The notes below the pieces were generated by a model. That model was not told where the DNA came from and searched no databases. It saw only the letters and a program-made list of their open reading frames with translations. The translations under genes and the position numbers were made by a program. DNA of 64,000 nt, taken from NCBI RefSeq assembly GCF_900007165.1, contig NZ_CYGY02000052.1, forward strand, positions 45,968-109,967, read 5' to 3'. Shown here piece after piece: positions 24,989 through 33,732 of this stretch. The first letter of the stretch is position 1. Each line of letters starts with the position of its first letter. The DNA is from Paraburkholderia piptadeniae (GTDB lineage: Bacteria; Pseudomonadota; Gammaproteobacteria; Burkholderiales; Burkholderiaceae).

Positions 24989-26773
24989 ATGACCCAGCCC
25001 AACACACGGCGCCTGCGCAGCCAGGAGTGGTTCGACGATCCGGCCCATGCCGACATGACCGCGCTCTATGTCGAGCGTTTCATGAACTATGGCCTCACGC
25101 GCGAGGAATTGCAGTCGGGCCGTCCCATCATCGGCATTGCGCAGACGGGCAGCGACCTCGCGCCCTGCAACCGGCACCACATCGAACTCGCCGCGCGGAC
25201 CAAGGCGGGCATTCGCGACGCGGGCGGCATTCCGATGGAATTCCCCGTGCATCCACTCGCCGAGCAGAGCCGCCGGCCCACGGCCGCGCTCGATCGCAAT
25301 CTTGCGTATCTGGGTCTTGTGGAAATCCTGCATGGATTCCCGCTCGACGGCGTCGTGCTGACGACGGGTTGCGACAAGACAACTCCGGCTTGCCTGATGG
25401 CCGCCGCGACCGTCGACATGCCCGCGATCGTATTGTCAGGCGGTCCGATGCTCGACGGCTGGCACCAGGGCAAGCGCGTCGGCTCGGGCACGGTGATCTG
25501 GCATGCGCGCAATCTGCTTGCAGCGGGTGAGATCGATTACGAAGGCTTCATGGAGCTCACGACGGCATCGTCGCCTTCCATCGGCCACTGCAATACGATG
25601 GGCACGGCGTTGTCGATGAACAGTCTCGCGGAAGCGCTCGGCATGTCGCTGCCCGGCTGCGCGAGCATTCCTGCCGCCTATCGCGAGCGAGGCCAGATGG
25701 CGTATGCGACGGGCAAGCGCATCGTCGATCTCGTGCGTGAAGACGTGCGGCCGTCGCAAGTCATGACGAAAGAAGCCTTCGAGAACGCGATCGTCGTCGC
25801 GTCGGCGCTGGGTGCGTCCACCAACTGTCCGCCGCACCTGATTGCAATCGCGCGCCACATGGGCGTTGAACTGAGCCTCGACGACTGGCAGCGCGTCGGC
25901 GAGCAGGTGCCGCTCATCGTCAACTGCATGCCGGCCGGCGAGTATCTGGGCGAGAGCTTCCATCGCGCGGGCGGCGTGCCTGCCGTGCTGCGCGAACTCG
26001 ACCGCGCGGGGCTCGTGCGTCGCGACTGCCTGACGGTGTCGGGCCGCACCATCGGCGCGATCGCCGACAGCACGCCCGAGCCGGACCGCGAAGTCATCAA
26101 GACGACGGACGAGCCGCTCAAGCACGGAGCGGGATTCATGGTGCTGTCGGGTAACTTCTTCGATAGCGCGATCATGAAGATGTCGGTGGTCGGCGATGCG
26201 TTCAGGCAGACCTATTTGAACGAGCCCGGCGCGGAGAATACGTTCGATGCGCGCGCCATCGTGTTCGATGGCCCCGAGGACTATCACGCGCGCATCAACG
26301 ACCCGTCGCTGCAGATCGACCAGCATTGCATCCTCGTGATTCGCGGTGCGGGCACGGTCGGCTATCCGGGCAGCGCGGAGGTCGTCAACATGGCGCCGCC
26401 CGCCGAACTGGTGCGCAAGGGCATCACGTCGCTGCCGACGATGGGCGACGGCCGGCAGAGCGGAACGTCGGCGAGCCCGTCGATCCTCAACATGTCGCCT
26501 GAGGCGGCCGTGGGCGGCGGGCTTGCGCTTCTGCAAACGGGCGACCGCATTCGCGTCGATCTGAATGCGCGCAGCGTCGACGTGCTGGTCGACGAAGAAG
26601 AGCTTGCGCGGCGCCGCAAGAGCGCGAGCTTCGAAGTTCCGCAGGCGCAGACTCCATGGCAGGAGTTGTACCGGCAGACTGTGGGGCAACTGTCCACGGG
26701 CGGCTGTCTCGAGCCCGCGACGCTCTATCTGAAGGTCATCGCCGAGCGCGGCAACCCGCGCCACTCGCATTGA
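24989..26773 (+). CDS. IlvD/Edd family sugar-acid dehydratase (pentonate dehydratase type)
   Basis: A 594-residue dehydratase that converts an aldonic acid to its 2-keto-3-deoxy derivative. The three [2Fe-2S] cluster cysteines are at residues 60 (APCNRHH), 128 (TTGCDKT) and 201 (GHCNTMG), positions that coincide with those known for Caulobacter xylonate dehydratase. Length matches the pentonate-dehydratase branch. CGGAGT lies nine bases before ATG 24989. With the two following enzymes it forms a Weimberg-type route to 2-oxoglutarate. D-xylonate, L-arabinonate and D-arabinonate are all possible substrates. Confidence 0.9.
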   Translation: MTQPNTRRLRSQEWFDDPAHADMTALYVERFMNYGLTREELQSGRPIIGIAQTGSDLAPCNRHHIELAARTKAGIRDAGGIPMEFPVHPLAEQSRRPTAALDRNLAYLGLVEILHGFPLDGVVLTTGCDKTTPACLMAAATVDMPAIVLSGGPMLDGWHQGKRVGSGTVIWHARNLLAAGEIDYEGFMELTTASSPSIGHCNTMGTALSMNSLAEALGMSLPGCASIPAAYRERGQMAYATGKRIVDLVREDVRPSQVMTKEAFENAIVVASALGASTNCPPHLIAIARHMGVELSLDDWQRVGEQVPLIVNCMPAGEYLGESFHRAGGVPAVLRELDRAGLVRRDCLTVSGRTIGAIADSTPEPDREVIKTTDEPLKHGAGFMVLSGNFFDSAIMKMSVVGDAFRQTYLNEPGAENTFDARAIVFDGPEDYHARINDPSLQIDQHCILVIRGAGTVGYPGSAEVVNMAPPAELVRKGITSLPTMGDGRQSGTSASPSILNMSPEAAVGGGLALLQTGDRIRVDLNARSVDVLVDEEELARRRKSASFEVPQAQTPWQELYRQTVGQLSTGGCLEPATLYLKVIAERGNPRHSH

Positions 26774-26866
26774 ACGCGATCGGGCTGGGCCGATGCGTTC
26801 GCGCCCATGCCAGCCTTTTTTTGAATCAACGGCCCATATGAACCGAAACTGGAGACATTCCCCACC

Positions 26867-28048
26867 ATGACCTCTTCATCCCCATCAGCGTATCTTCCCG
26901 ACGACATTCAGCAGGCGCTGCTCGTCGGCCGCGTATGGCGCAAAGCGGGCGCGCACGAAGGACCTTCCGTCGTGCTCGTTCGCAACGGCGAAGTGCTCGA
27001 TATCACGGCGAGCGTTCCGACTACCGCGGACCTGTTCGATCTCGAGGACATCGTTCAATTTGCGCGAACCGTGAAGGGCGAGCCGTTAGGTTCCGTCGAC
27101 AAGCTGATCGAGGCCAATCTTCCGCACGGCAAGGAAGAGCCCGCACTGCGGTTGCTCGCACCCAATGACGTTCAGGCGATCAAGGCATGTGGCGTCACGT
27201 TTGCGGTGAGCCTCATCGAGCGCGTCATCGAGGAGCAGGCGGGCGGCGATCCGGCGAAGGCGCAAGACGTTCGCGAAACCATTGCCGCGACGATCGGCAC
27301 GGATCTGTCGAAGATCAAGCCTGGCTCTGACGCGGCGATGAAGCTCAAGACCGAACTCGAACGGCGCGGCGCGTGGTCCCAGTACATGGAAGTGGGCATC
27401 GGTCCCGATGCTGAAGTGTTTTCGAAGTCGCAGCCGATGTCGGCCGTCGGCTTCGGCGCGGACATCGGATTGCTGCCCGCATCGAACTGGAACAACCCCG
27501 AGCCCGAGATCGTCCTCGCGGTCAACAGCCGTGGCGAGATCGTTGGCGCGACGCTCGGCAACGACGTCAATCTGCGCGACATCGAAGGCCGTTCGGCCTT
27601 GCTGCTCGGCAAGTGCAAGGACAACAACGCGTCGTGTGCGATCGGCCCGTTCGTGCGTCTGTTCGACGAATCGTTCGATCTCGACTCGGTGCGCAAGGCC
27701 AGCGTGTCGCTGCGTGTCGAGGGCACGGACGACGGCTTTCTTCTCGATGGCGTCAGCCATATGAGCGAGATCAGCCGTGATCCGGCCGATCTCGTCGCGC
27801 AGACATGCGGACGCCATCATCAGTATCCCGACGGCTTCATGCTGTTTCTCGGCACGATGTTCTCGCCGATCAAGGACCGCGACACGCCCGGCGGCGGCTT
27901 TACGCACCATCTCGGCGACAAGGTCGCGATCTCGACGCCGCAACTCGGCGCGCTGATCAACACCGTGCAGTTGAGCACGGAGATCGCGCCGTGGACCTTC
28001 GGCGTGCGCGCGCTGTATCGCAACCTGGCCTCGCGCGGATTGCTCTGA
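26867..28048 (+). CDS. Fumarylacetoacetate-hydrolase family 2-keto-3-deoxy-sugar-acid dehydratase
   Basis: A 393-residue FAH-fold enzyme resembling XylX and 2-keto-3-deoxy-arabinonate dehydratase. The C-terminal catalytic domain carries the FAH metal-site region (VGIGPDAEVFSKSQ, then NNPEPEIVLAVNSRG with ligand acids) and GNDVNLRDIEGRSALLLGK. In the Weimberg route this step makes 2-oxoglutarate semialdehyde. A GGAGA ribosome site precedes ATG 26867. It sits 93 bases after the IlvD/Edd gene and 48 before the semialdehyde dehydrogenase. Confidence 0.88.
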   Translation: MTSSSPSAYLPDDIQQALLVGRVWRKAGAHEGPSVVLVRNGEVLDITASVPTTADLFDLEDIVQFARTVKGEPLGSVDKLIEANLPHGKEEPALRLLAPNDVQAIKACGVTFAVSLIERVIEEQAGGDPAKAQDVRETIAATIGTDLSKIKPGSDAAMKLKTELERRGAWSQYMEVGIGPDAEVFSKSQPMSAVGFGADIGLLPASNWNNPEPEIVLAVNSRGEIVGATLGNDVNLRDIEGRSALLLGKCKDNNASCAIGPFVRLFDESFDLDSVRKASVSLRVEGTDDGFLLDGVSHMSEISRDPADLVAQTCGRHHQYPDGFMLFLGTMFSPIKDRDTPGGGFTHHLGDKVAISTPQLGALINTVQLSTEIAPWTFGVRALYRNLASRGLL

Positions 28049-28096
28049 GCGATCGCGCGTGCCGACTATCGATAACGCTGAATCAGGAAAGACAAT

Positions 28097-29539
28097 ATGA
28101 ACCAGTTCGACAACTACATCGACGGCGAGTGGGTGCGCGGCGCCACCACGTCTGCCAACCTCAACCCCTCCAATCTCGACGACGTCATCGGCGAATTCGC
28201 GCAGGCCGACGACGCGCAGACGCGCGACGCGATCGCGGCCGCACGCAGGGCCTTTGCGCGTTGGTCGCTGTCGACGCCGCAGCAACGCTTCGATCTGCTC
28301 GACCAGGCCGGCAGCGTCATCCTTGCGCGCAAGGCGGAGCTGGGTCGGCTGCTTGCACGTGAAGAAGGCAAGACGCTGCCCGAAGCAATCGGCGAAGTCG
28401 GCCGGGCAGGGCAGATCTTCAAGTTCTTTGCAGGCGAAGCGCTTCGTATCGGCGGTGAGTCGGTGCCTTCCGTGCGGCCCGGAATGACCGTCGAAATGAC
28501 GCGTGAGCCGCTCGGCGTCATCGGCCTCATTACGCCCTGGAACTTCCCGATCGCCATTCCCGCATGGAAGATTGCGCCCGCGCTCGCGTATGGCAACACG
28601 GTCGTCATCAAGCCGGCGGACCTCGTGCCGGCGAGCACGTGGGAACTGGTGAAGATCATCGCCGAAGCGGGCGCGCCCGCAGGCGTCATCAACCTCGTGA
28701 TGGGCCGCGGCTCGGTGGTCGGCGAAGCGATCGTCAACTCGCCGGACGTCGATGCCGTCAGCTTCACCGGCTCTGTCGCGACGGGCCGCGCGATCGGCGC
28801 GAAGTGCTTTGCGACGGGCAAGAAGTTTCAGCTCGAGATGGGCGGCAAGAACCCGATGGTCATCGTCGATGACGCCGACCTCGACGTTGCCGTCGAGGCT
28901 TGCATCAACGGCGCGTTCTTCTCGACGGGGCAACGGTGCACGGCATCGAGCCGGCTCATCGTCACGGAAGGCATTCACGACCGCTTCGTCGACGCACTGA
29001 AGGCGCGCATGAAGGCGCTGAAAGTCGGCGACGCGCTGGCTGACGGAACACATATCGGGCCGGTCGTCGACGACAGGCAACTCCAGCAGGATGAGCGCTA
29101 TATCGCGGTTGCGCGCGAAGAGGGTGGAGAGGTATTCGGCGGCGAGCGTGTCGAAGCGTCCACGCGCGGCTATTTTCTCGCTCCCGCACTGGTGACGAAT
29201 ACGACGGCCGCGATGCGCATCAACCGCGAAGAGGTGTTCGGCCCTGTCGCTACCGTCATCAAGGTCAAGGACTATCACGAGGCGCTCGCTGTGGCGAACG
29301 ACACGGAGTTCGGCTTGTCGGCGGGCATCTGCACGACTTCGCTGAGTCTTGCAAGCCACTTCCGTCGACACGTCCAGGCAGGCATGGTCATGGTGAATAC
29401 GGCGACGGCTGGCGTCGACTATCACGCGCCGTTCGGCGGCCGCAAAGGGTCGAGCTATGGTCCTCGCGAGCAGGGCAGCTATGCGCGCGAGTTCTATACG
29501 ACCGTCAAGACTTCGTACATCAATCCGGGCGCGGTCTGA
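28097..29539 (+). CDS. 2-oxoglutarate semialdehyde dehydrogenase (aldehyde dehydrogenase family)
   Basis: A 480-residue aldehyde dehydrogenase with PWNFP at 147-151, IKPADLVPAS, Glu247 (LEMGGKNP) and nucleophile Cys281 (STGQRCTASS). Placed last in the dehydratase/FAH operon, it most likely oxidises 2-oxoglutarate semialdehyde to 2-oxoglutarate, delivering pentonate carbon to the TCA cycle. CAGGAAAG precedes ATG 28097, and an intrinsic terminator follows 35 bases after the stop. The substrate call rests on context; the enzyme class is certain. Confidence 0.9.
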   Translation: MNQFDNYIDGEWVRGATTSANLNPSNLDDVIGEFAQADDAQTRDAIAAARRAFARWSLSTPQQRFDLLDQAGSVILARKAELGRLLAREEGKTLPEAIGEVGRAGQIFKFFAGEALRIGGESVPSVRPGMTVEMTREPLGVIGLITPWNFPIAIPAWKIAPALAYGNTVVIKPADLVPASTWELVKIIAEAGAPAGVINLVMGRGSVVGEAIVNSPDVDAVSFTGSVATGRAIGAKCFATGKKFQLEMGGKNPMVIVDDADLDVAVEACINGAFFSTGQRCTASSRLIVTEGIHDRFVDALKARMKALKVGDALADGTHIGPVVDDRQLQQDERYIAVAREEGGEVFGGERVEASTRGYFLAPALVTNTTAAMRINREEVFGPVATVIKVKDYHEALAVANDTEFGLSAGICTTSLSLASHFRRHVQAGMVMVNTATAGVDYHAPFGGRKGSSYGPREQGSYAREFYTTVKTSYINPGAV

Positions 29540-29574
29540 CGCAACGGCCGGAGACGGCAGGTCCCAAGCCGGTC

Positions 29575-29605
29575 AAGGGGAGCGCTACCTGGCGCTCCCC
29601 TTCTT
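29575..29605 (+). terminator. Intrinsic terminator of the sugar-acid operon
   Basis: Perfect 11-bp stem AAGGGGAGCGC / GCGCTCCCCTT with a 6-base loop, followed by CTTCTT. Confidence 0.85.
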
Positions 29606-29679
29606 CTTGCTACCGGAACCATTTCTTCGTTCCATTGCATGCCGATGCCGATGTCGTGTTGTTCCTGACCGGCGGCATC

Positions 29680-30003
29680 GAAAGTGGGCGAGCCGTATCA
29701 AGCGTGACTCGTTGACACTGAGGTTTGCGAATCGCAGCCCAGGTGCACCATTGCTCCCAAAAGTGCTTCGCATGTTTTTGGTCGCCTATGCATTGAGCCC
29801 TCACCGATTTGATACCCGACTTAATCCTTGTACTCGGGTGCATCGACGATGCGTTACTCTTGCCGGGTCTGATCTGCCTGACAATAAGGCTGCTGCCAAA
29901 GAAAGTGGTGGACGAGAGCCGGGCACGAGCCGACGCGGGCGGTGCTCATCGTCGCTGTGTGATTCGCGATAGCCTATGCCGCGTGGGCTTACTGAAAGGC
30001 TGA
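29680..30003 (+). pseudogene. DUF1232 (YkvA-like) membrane protein gene, frameshifted
   Basis: Two abutting frames together spell a DUF1232 protein. The first frame reads RIKRDSLTLRFANRS through VLRMFLVAYALSP; the second continues DLIPDLILVLGCIDD, LLLPGLICLTIRLLP and KKVVDESRARADA. The frame changes by one base at about 29800-29806 (an extra C in CACCG would explain it). No in-frame start codon with a ribosome site lies near the 5' end, so decay is more likely than a single sequencing error. Confidence 0.7.
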
Positions 30004-30192
30004 CCTGGGCCGAGGCCGTAGTGCTTTGCGATATCCGTCCACTGACGGCGTCGTTTCAGGGCGGCGTTGCGGCTTCGCTGACGCAACAGCGCGCTTTCGC
30101 TTTCATTGCTGCTTCGCCCCATTGAGCAGCCGCTACACGCCATTCTGAAGAAGTGAGGCCCTTACGATTATTCGCACAATACGAGGTGTCGA

Positions 30193-31536
30193 ATGGATGG
30201 TCGACCGGTACGTTCTCCGCAGTCCATGACGTCGCGACTCACATGGTGGATCGTGTCCGTCATCGTGGCGCTAAGCGTTATCGCGGGTGCCGCATCTTTT
30301 TCCGCCGCCTATCACGAGGCAAACAAACTGCAGGACGGTCATCTTCGGGAAATCGGCGCGCTGATCGACGCGGGGAAACTTGTCCTCGCAGCGCCCACAG
30401 TCGCGTGGCAAGGCAGTCAGGATTCGGACGTGAGGCTCGTCATCTCGCGCCTGGATCGATCGTCAGCGAGCACAGACGCGCTCATTACTATTCCGGAAAC
30501 GCTTCCAGACGGGCTGCACAACCTTGATGGCGACGACAGGAGTTGGCGCGTCAATGTGCGCACATTACATACTGGCGAGCGAATTGCCGTCGCCGAAGTT
30601 TCGGTGGTACGCGACGAAATTGCACGGGACGGCGCAATGAGAACATTGTTTCCGATGCTCGCCCTGACGCCTATATTGGTCGCACTCGTCGTCTTTCTCG
30701 TACGTGCGATGTTGTTGCCTGTACGTCGCCTTGCCAACGTTGTTGACCAGCAGGACGATGCGACGCTCGATGCGCTGTCCGAGCAGGACATCCCGAACGA
30801 GCTGCTTTCATTCGTCACCTCGATCAACCGGCTGATTGGCCGGCTCAAGGATGCGATGTCCCAGCAGCGCCGGTTTATTGCAGATGCCGCTCACGAACTG
30901 CGCTCGCCGCTGGCCGCGCTCTCTTTGCAAGCAGAGCATCTCGGTGCCGCCGACAATGCGCTAGTGGCGCGCGAGCGACTCGTTTCGTTTCATGCAGCGA
31001 TACGGCGCACGGCGCGACTGGTCGAGCAACTACTCACGCTAGCCCGTTCCCAGCATGGTTCGTCGATGGAACCGTCGGCGGTTTGCCTTCGGCAACTGGC
31101 GAATGAAGCAATAGTCAATGCCGTCGATATGGCACAGTGCAAGCAGGTCGATCTCGGGCTAGACAAGGTTGACGACGTCGAGGTGATTGCCGATACGGCC
31201 GCGCTCTCCGTCGTATTGCGCAATCTTGTCGATAACGCGGTCCGGTACACGCCGGAGGGCGGCAGGGTCGATGTGTCGGTCACACAGAACGGCGAGCATC
31301 TGCTGATGGAAGTGAAGGATTCCGGACCCGGCATCCCGGAGGACCAGCTATCGCGAGTGCTGGAGCCGTTTTATCGCATCCCTGGCACTGCCGCTGCAGG
31401 CAGTGGCCTCGGTCTTTCGATCGTGTCGGAAATCGCGCGGCGTAGCGGTGGCGGACTTGTGCTCGAGAACATGGATAGAGGGCTGCGTGCCTGCTACCGG
31501 CATCCACTCGCAGCCGGGAAGAGCACTACTCCTTAA
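30193..31536 (+). CDS. Sensor histidine kinase (QseC/OmpR-partner type), no adjacent response regulator
   Basis: A 447-residue inner-membrane sensor kinase. Two membrane segments (about residues 17-38 and 155-172) bracket a periplasmic sensor of about 115 residues. A HAMP-like linker follows, then the dimerisation box FIADAAHELRSPL with phosphoacceptor His234, the N box LRNLVDNAVRY, and the G1 (DSGPGIP) and G2 (GSGLGLSIV) boxes. All catalytic motifs are intact. Kinases of this class normally sit just after an OmpR-type regulator gene. Here the upstream DNA holds only a DUF1232 relic and unassignable sequence, so the partner is lost or distant. Confidence 0.9.
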   Translation: MDGRPVRSPQSMTSRLTWWIVSVIVALSVIAGAASFSAAYHEANKLQDGHLREIGALIDAGKLVLAAPTVAWQGSQDSDVRLVISRLDRSSASTDALITIPETLPDGLHNLDGDDRSWRVNVRTLHTGERIAVAEVSVVRDEIARDGAMRTLFPMLALTPILVALVVFLVRAMLLPVRRLANVVDQQDDATLDALSEQDIPNELLSFVTSINRLIGRLKDAMSQQRRFIADAAHELRSPLAALSLQAEHLGAADNALVARERLVSFHAAIRRTARLVEQLLTLARSQHGSSMEPSAVCLRQLANEAIVNAVDMAQCKQVDLGLDKVDDVEVIADTAALSVVLRNLVDNAVRYTPEGGRVDVSVTQNGEHLLMEVKDSGPGIPEDQLSRVLEPFYRIPGTAAAGSGLGLSIVSEIARRSGGGLVLENMDRGLRACYRHPLAAGKSTTP

Positions 31537-31600
31537 GCGACCGTTGAGAATCCATTGCCAGCAGTAGTCGAATGTGCGGATCGCTCTCATACCGGGTGGT

Positions 31601-31611
31601 AACATTTGTTG
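31601..31611. promoter_or_regulatory. Probable RpiR operator upstream of the regulator gene
   Basis: AACATTTGTTG, an imperfect palindrome 24 bases before the chosen RpiR start. With the preceding T it matches the perfect palindrome at 32585-32596 in 10 of 12 positions. Confidence 0.55.
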
Positions 31612-31635
31612 TCATCCCATCGCCCGGTACACCGT

Positions 31636-32496
31636 ATGCCCGACAACTTCGATCAGCTCGCCGCCCTGATTCGGGGACGCTTTCAGGAACTCAGTCCGCA
31701 GTTCCAGATGGGGGCGGCGTTTCTGCTCGATCATCCCGATGAGGTCGCCGTTTCGTCGATGCGCAAGGTCGCCGAGCGCGCGCAGGTGCAACCCGCGTCG
31801 CTCGTGCGGCTGTCGCAGCAACTGGGTTTTCCGGGCTGGAACGAGTTGCGCGACCTGTTCGTCGCACGGGTGCGCACGCGCCCCGAGCCGCTGACCACGC
31901 GCGCCCGCTCGCTCGTCAAGGGCCACGCGAAAGACGCGCTCGCGCACGATCTGCTTGTCGCGCATCAGCACAATCTCGAAGTGACGGCGGCGCACAATGC
32001 GCGCGTCACCGTCGAAGCCGCGAAGCTGTTGCGGCGCGCATCGCACGTGCATGTCGCCGGCTTCCGTTCGTGTTATCCCGTCGCGTTCGGCCTTGTCTAC
32101 GGATACCGTCTCTTTCGCTCGTCGGTGTCGCTGCTGACGGGCGAAGCGGGCACGCTCGAAATGCAGCTGCGCGGCATCGAGCGCGATAGTGCAACCGTCG
32201 TCGTGAGCTTCGCGCCGTATTCCGTCGAAGCAGCGCGCGTCGCCGAGGCTGCGCTCGAAAAGGGCAGCAAGCTGATCGCGATCACCGACAGCGCCGTGTC
32301 GCCCATCGCGCTGAACGCCGACAAGGTGCTGATTTTTTCACACGAAAGCCCGTCGTTTTTTCCCTCCCTCGTGGCGGCGACGGCGATTGCCGAATCGCTG
32401 GTCGCGCATCTGCTCGCGCTGGAAGGCACGGACGCCGTCCAGCAGCTCGAACTCGCCGAACAGTCGCTGCACGCGAAGGGCGCCTACGTACCCTGA
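31636..32496 (+). CDS. RpiR-family transcriptional regulator (HTH + SIS domain)
   Basis: A 286-residue RpiR/MurR regulator. An N-terminal RpiR helix-turn-helix (about residues 1-80: SSMRKVAERAQVQPASLVRLSQQLGFPGW) is joined to a sugar-isomerase (SIS) domain (about 120-250: VHVAGFRSCYPVAFGL, VVVSFAPYSVEAARVAE, LIAITDSAVSPIAL). The ATG at 31636 leaves an upstream palindrome free to act as an operator; a TTG at 31606 would lie within it. It immediately precedes the hydrolase/aminotransferase/CMD operon and is probably its regulator and its own. Confidence 0.9.
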   Translation: MPDNFDQLAALIRGRFQELSPQFQMGAAFLLDHPDEVAVSSMRKVAERAQVQPASLVRLSQQLGFPGWNELRDLFVARVRTRPEPLTTRARSLVKGHAKDALAHDLLVAHQHNLEVTAAHNARVTVEAAKLLRRASHVHVAGFRSCYPVAFGLVYGYRLFRSSVSLLTGEAGTLEMQLRGIERDSATVVVSFAPYSVEAARVAEAALEKGSKLIAITDSAVSPIALNADKVLIFSHESPSFFPSLVAATAIAESLVAHLLALEGTDAVQQLELAEQSLHAKGAYVP

Positions 32497-32584
32497 TGTA
32501 CCCTGATAGCCGCGCAACGGCGCGTTCCGTGGCGCGAACCGCGTGCGTGCGGTCGCGCACGGCGGCGGTTTACACCCTCATTGA

Positions 32585-32596
32585 CAACATATGTTG
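32585..32596. promoter_or_regulatory. Probable RpiR operator upstream of the hydrolase operon
   Basis: Perfect 12-bp palindrome CAACATATGTTG, 50 bases before the hydrolase start, closely matching the site upstream of the RpiR gene. Confidence 0.6.
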
Positions 32597-32646
32597 CCGT
32601 GACGTATAAATGCGCATCGCGTGTTGATTGACATTCGAGGTGTCGT

Positions 32647-33732
32647 GTGTCGAAGCAGGGATGGGAATTGCATCGGATAGCCGGCGAGCCGGCTGAAATC
32701 GGCCGTCAGCTCGGCGAGCTGGCCCGGCCTGTGTTCGATGCATACATGCAGCAGAGCGCGGCCTGGCGCAGCGTGCGCGAGTGGCGCGGCCACGCGTTCG
32801 TGCGGCACCTGCGCGATATGGCGCTCGCGCGCTTTCCCGACCAGGTGGCGGAACTCGACGGCATCGCGGCCGGCCTCGGCAGGTCGGCGGAAGATATTTT
32901 CCTGTGGAATTGCCGCGGCGAGCTGGCTCACAACACGGCCGACGGCTGCACGACGTTCGCCGCTGTCGGCGATGAAACGCTGATCGCGCACAACGAAGAC
33001 GGCGATCCGTTCCTGCACGGCAAAGGCCTGATCGTCGACGTCCAGCCGACAGGCAAGCCCGGCTTCATCAGCTTCTATTACCCCGGTTCGCTGCCCGGAC
33101 ACACGTTTGCCGCGAATCGCGCCGGGCTCGTGCAGGCGATCAACAACCTGCGCATCCGTCAGCCGTTGATGGGCGTGCCGCGCATGATTCTGTCGCGCGC
33201 AGTGCTCGACGCGTCGACGCTCGACGCGGCCGCGCATCTGCTGCAAGACACGCCGCGCGCCAGCGGCTTTCATCACACGCTCGGCGCGGCGGGCGACAGT
33301 CGCGTGATGAGCGTCGAGGCGACGGCGATGCGCTGCTCGGTCGTGCCCGTCGCGCGCGTGTCGGGGCACGCGAATCACATGATCCATGACGGCTGCGATC
33401 GCGAGGCGCAGATCGTCACCGATTCGTCGCGCGATCGTCAGGCGCGCGTCGCGGCGCTGCTCGAAGAGCGGGGCGCGGCCATCGACGGCGACGCGCTCGT
33501 GCAAATGCTGCACGACAAGGCGCCCGTCGGCCTGCCGATCTACCGCGAAGATCCGAACGATCCCGACGACGAAAACACGCTCGCGACGGCGCTGTTCCGC
33601 ATCCGTGACGACGGTGTCGCGCTGCGGGTGCACGCGCAGGGCACCGTCGTTTTCGACACCTTTATTGAACGTACCCGCACGCACGGCGGCCTGAGCGCCG
33701 CCGTTCTCCCTACCTCCAAGGAAAGCGCATGA
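32647..33732 (+). CDS. C45-family Ntn hydrolase (isopenicillin-N/acyl-CoA acyltransferase-like)
   Basis: A 361-residue protein of the C45 peptidase/AAT family, which mature by self-cleavage and hydrolyse or transfer acyl groups on amides. The predicted nucleophile is Cys101 in TADGCTTFA, where cleavage between Gly100 and Cys101 would free the N-terminal cysteine. Further family blocks are LIAHNEDGDP, GFISFYYPGSLPGHTFAAN and VQAINNLR. GTG 32647 has AGG six bases upstream. Its stop overlaps the aminotransferase start by four bases. No signal peptide is seen, so it acts in the cytoplasm. Substrate unknown. Confidence 0.87.
   Translation: MSKQGWELHRIAGEPAEIGRQLGELARPVFDAYMQQSAAWRSVREWRGHAFVRHLRDMALARFPDQVAELDGIAAGLGRSAEDIFLWNCRGELAHNTADGCTTFAAVGDETLIAHNEDGDPFLHGKGLIVDVQPTGKPGFISFYYPGSLPGHTFAANRAGLVQAINNLRIRQPLMGVPRMILSRAVLDASTLDAAAHLLQDTPRASGFHHTLGAAGDSRVMSVEATAMRCSVVPVARVSGHANHMIHDGCDREAQIVTDSSRDRQARVAALLEERGAAIDGDALVQMLHDKAPVGLPIYREDPNDPDDENTLATALFRIRDDGVALRVHAQGTVVFDTFIERTRTHGGLSAAVLPTSKESA

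Noticed and set aside
27086-29425. A very long minus-strand open frame (over 770 codons) across the FAH and aldehyde dehydrogenase genes
   Set aside because: It has no recognisable domain, is rich in Arg/Asp/His as expected for GC-rich antisense, and the plus-strand genes have clear catalytic motifs and ribosome sites.
29946-30143. Arg-rich 65-codon minus-strand frame upstream of the histidine kinase, suggestive of a DNA-binding fragment
   Set aside because: I could not match it to any family; the similarity is only composition.
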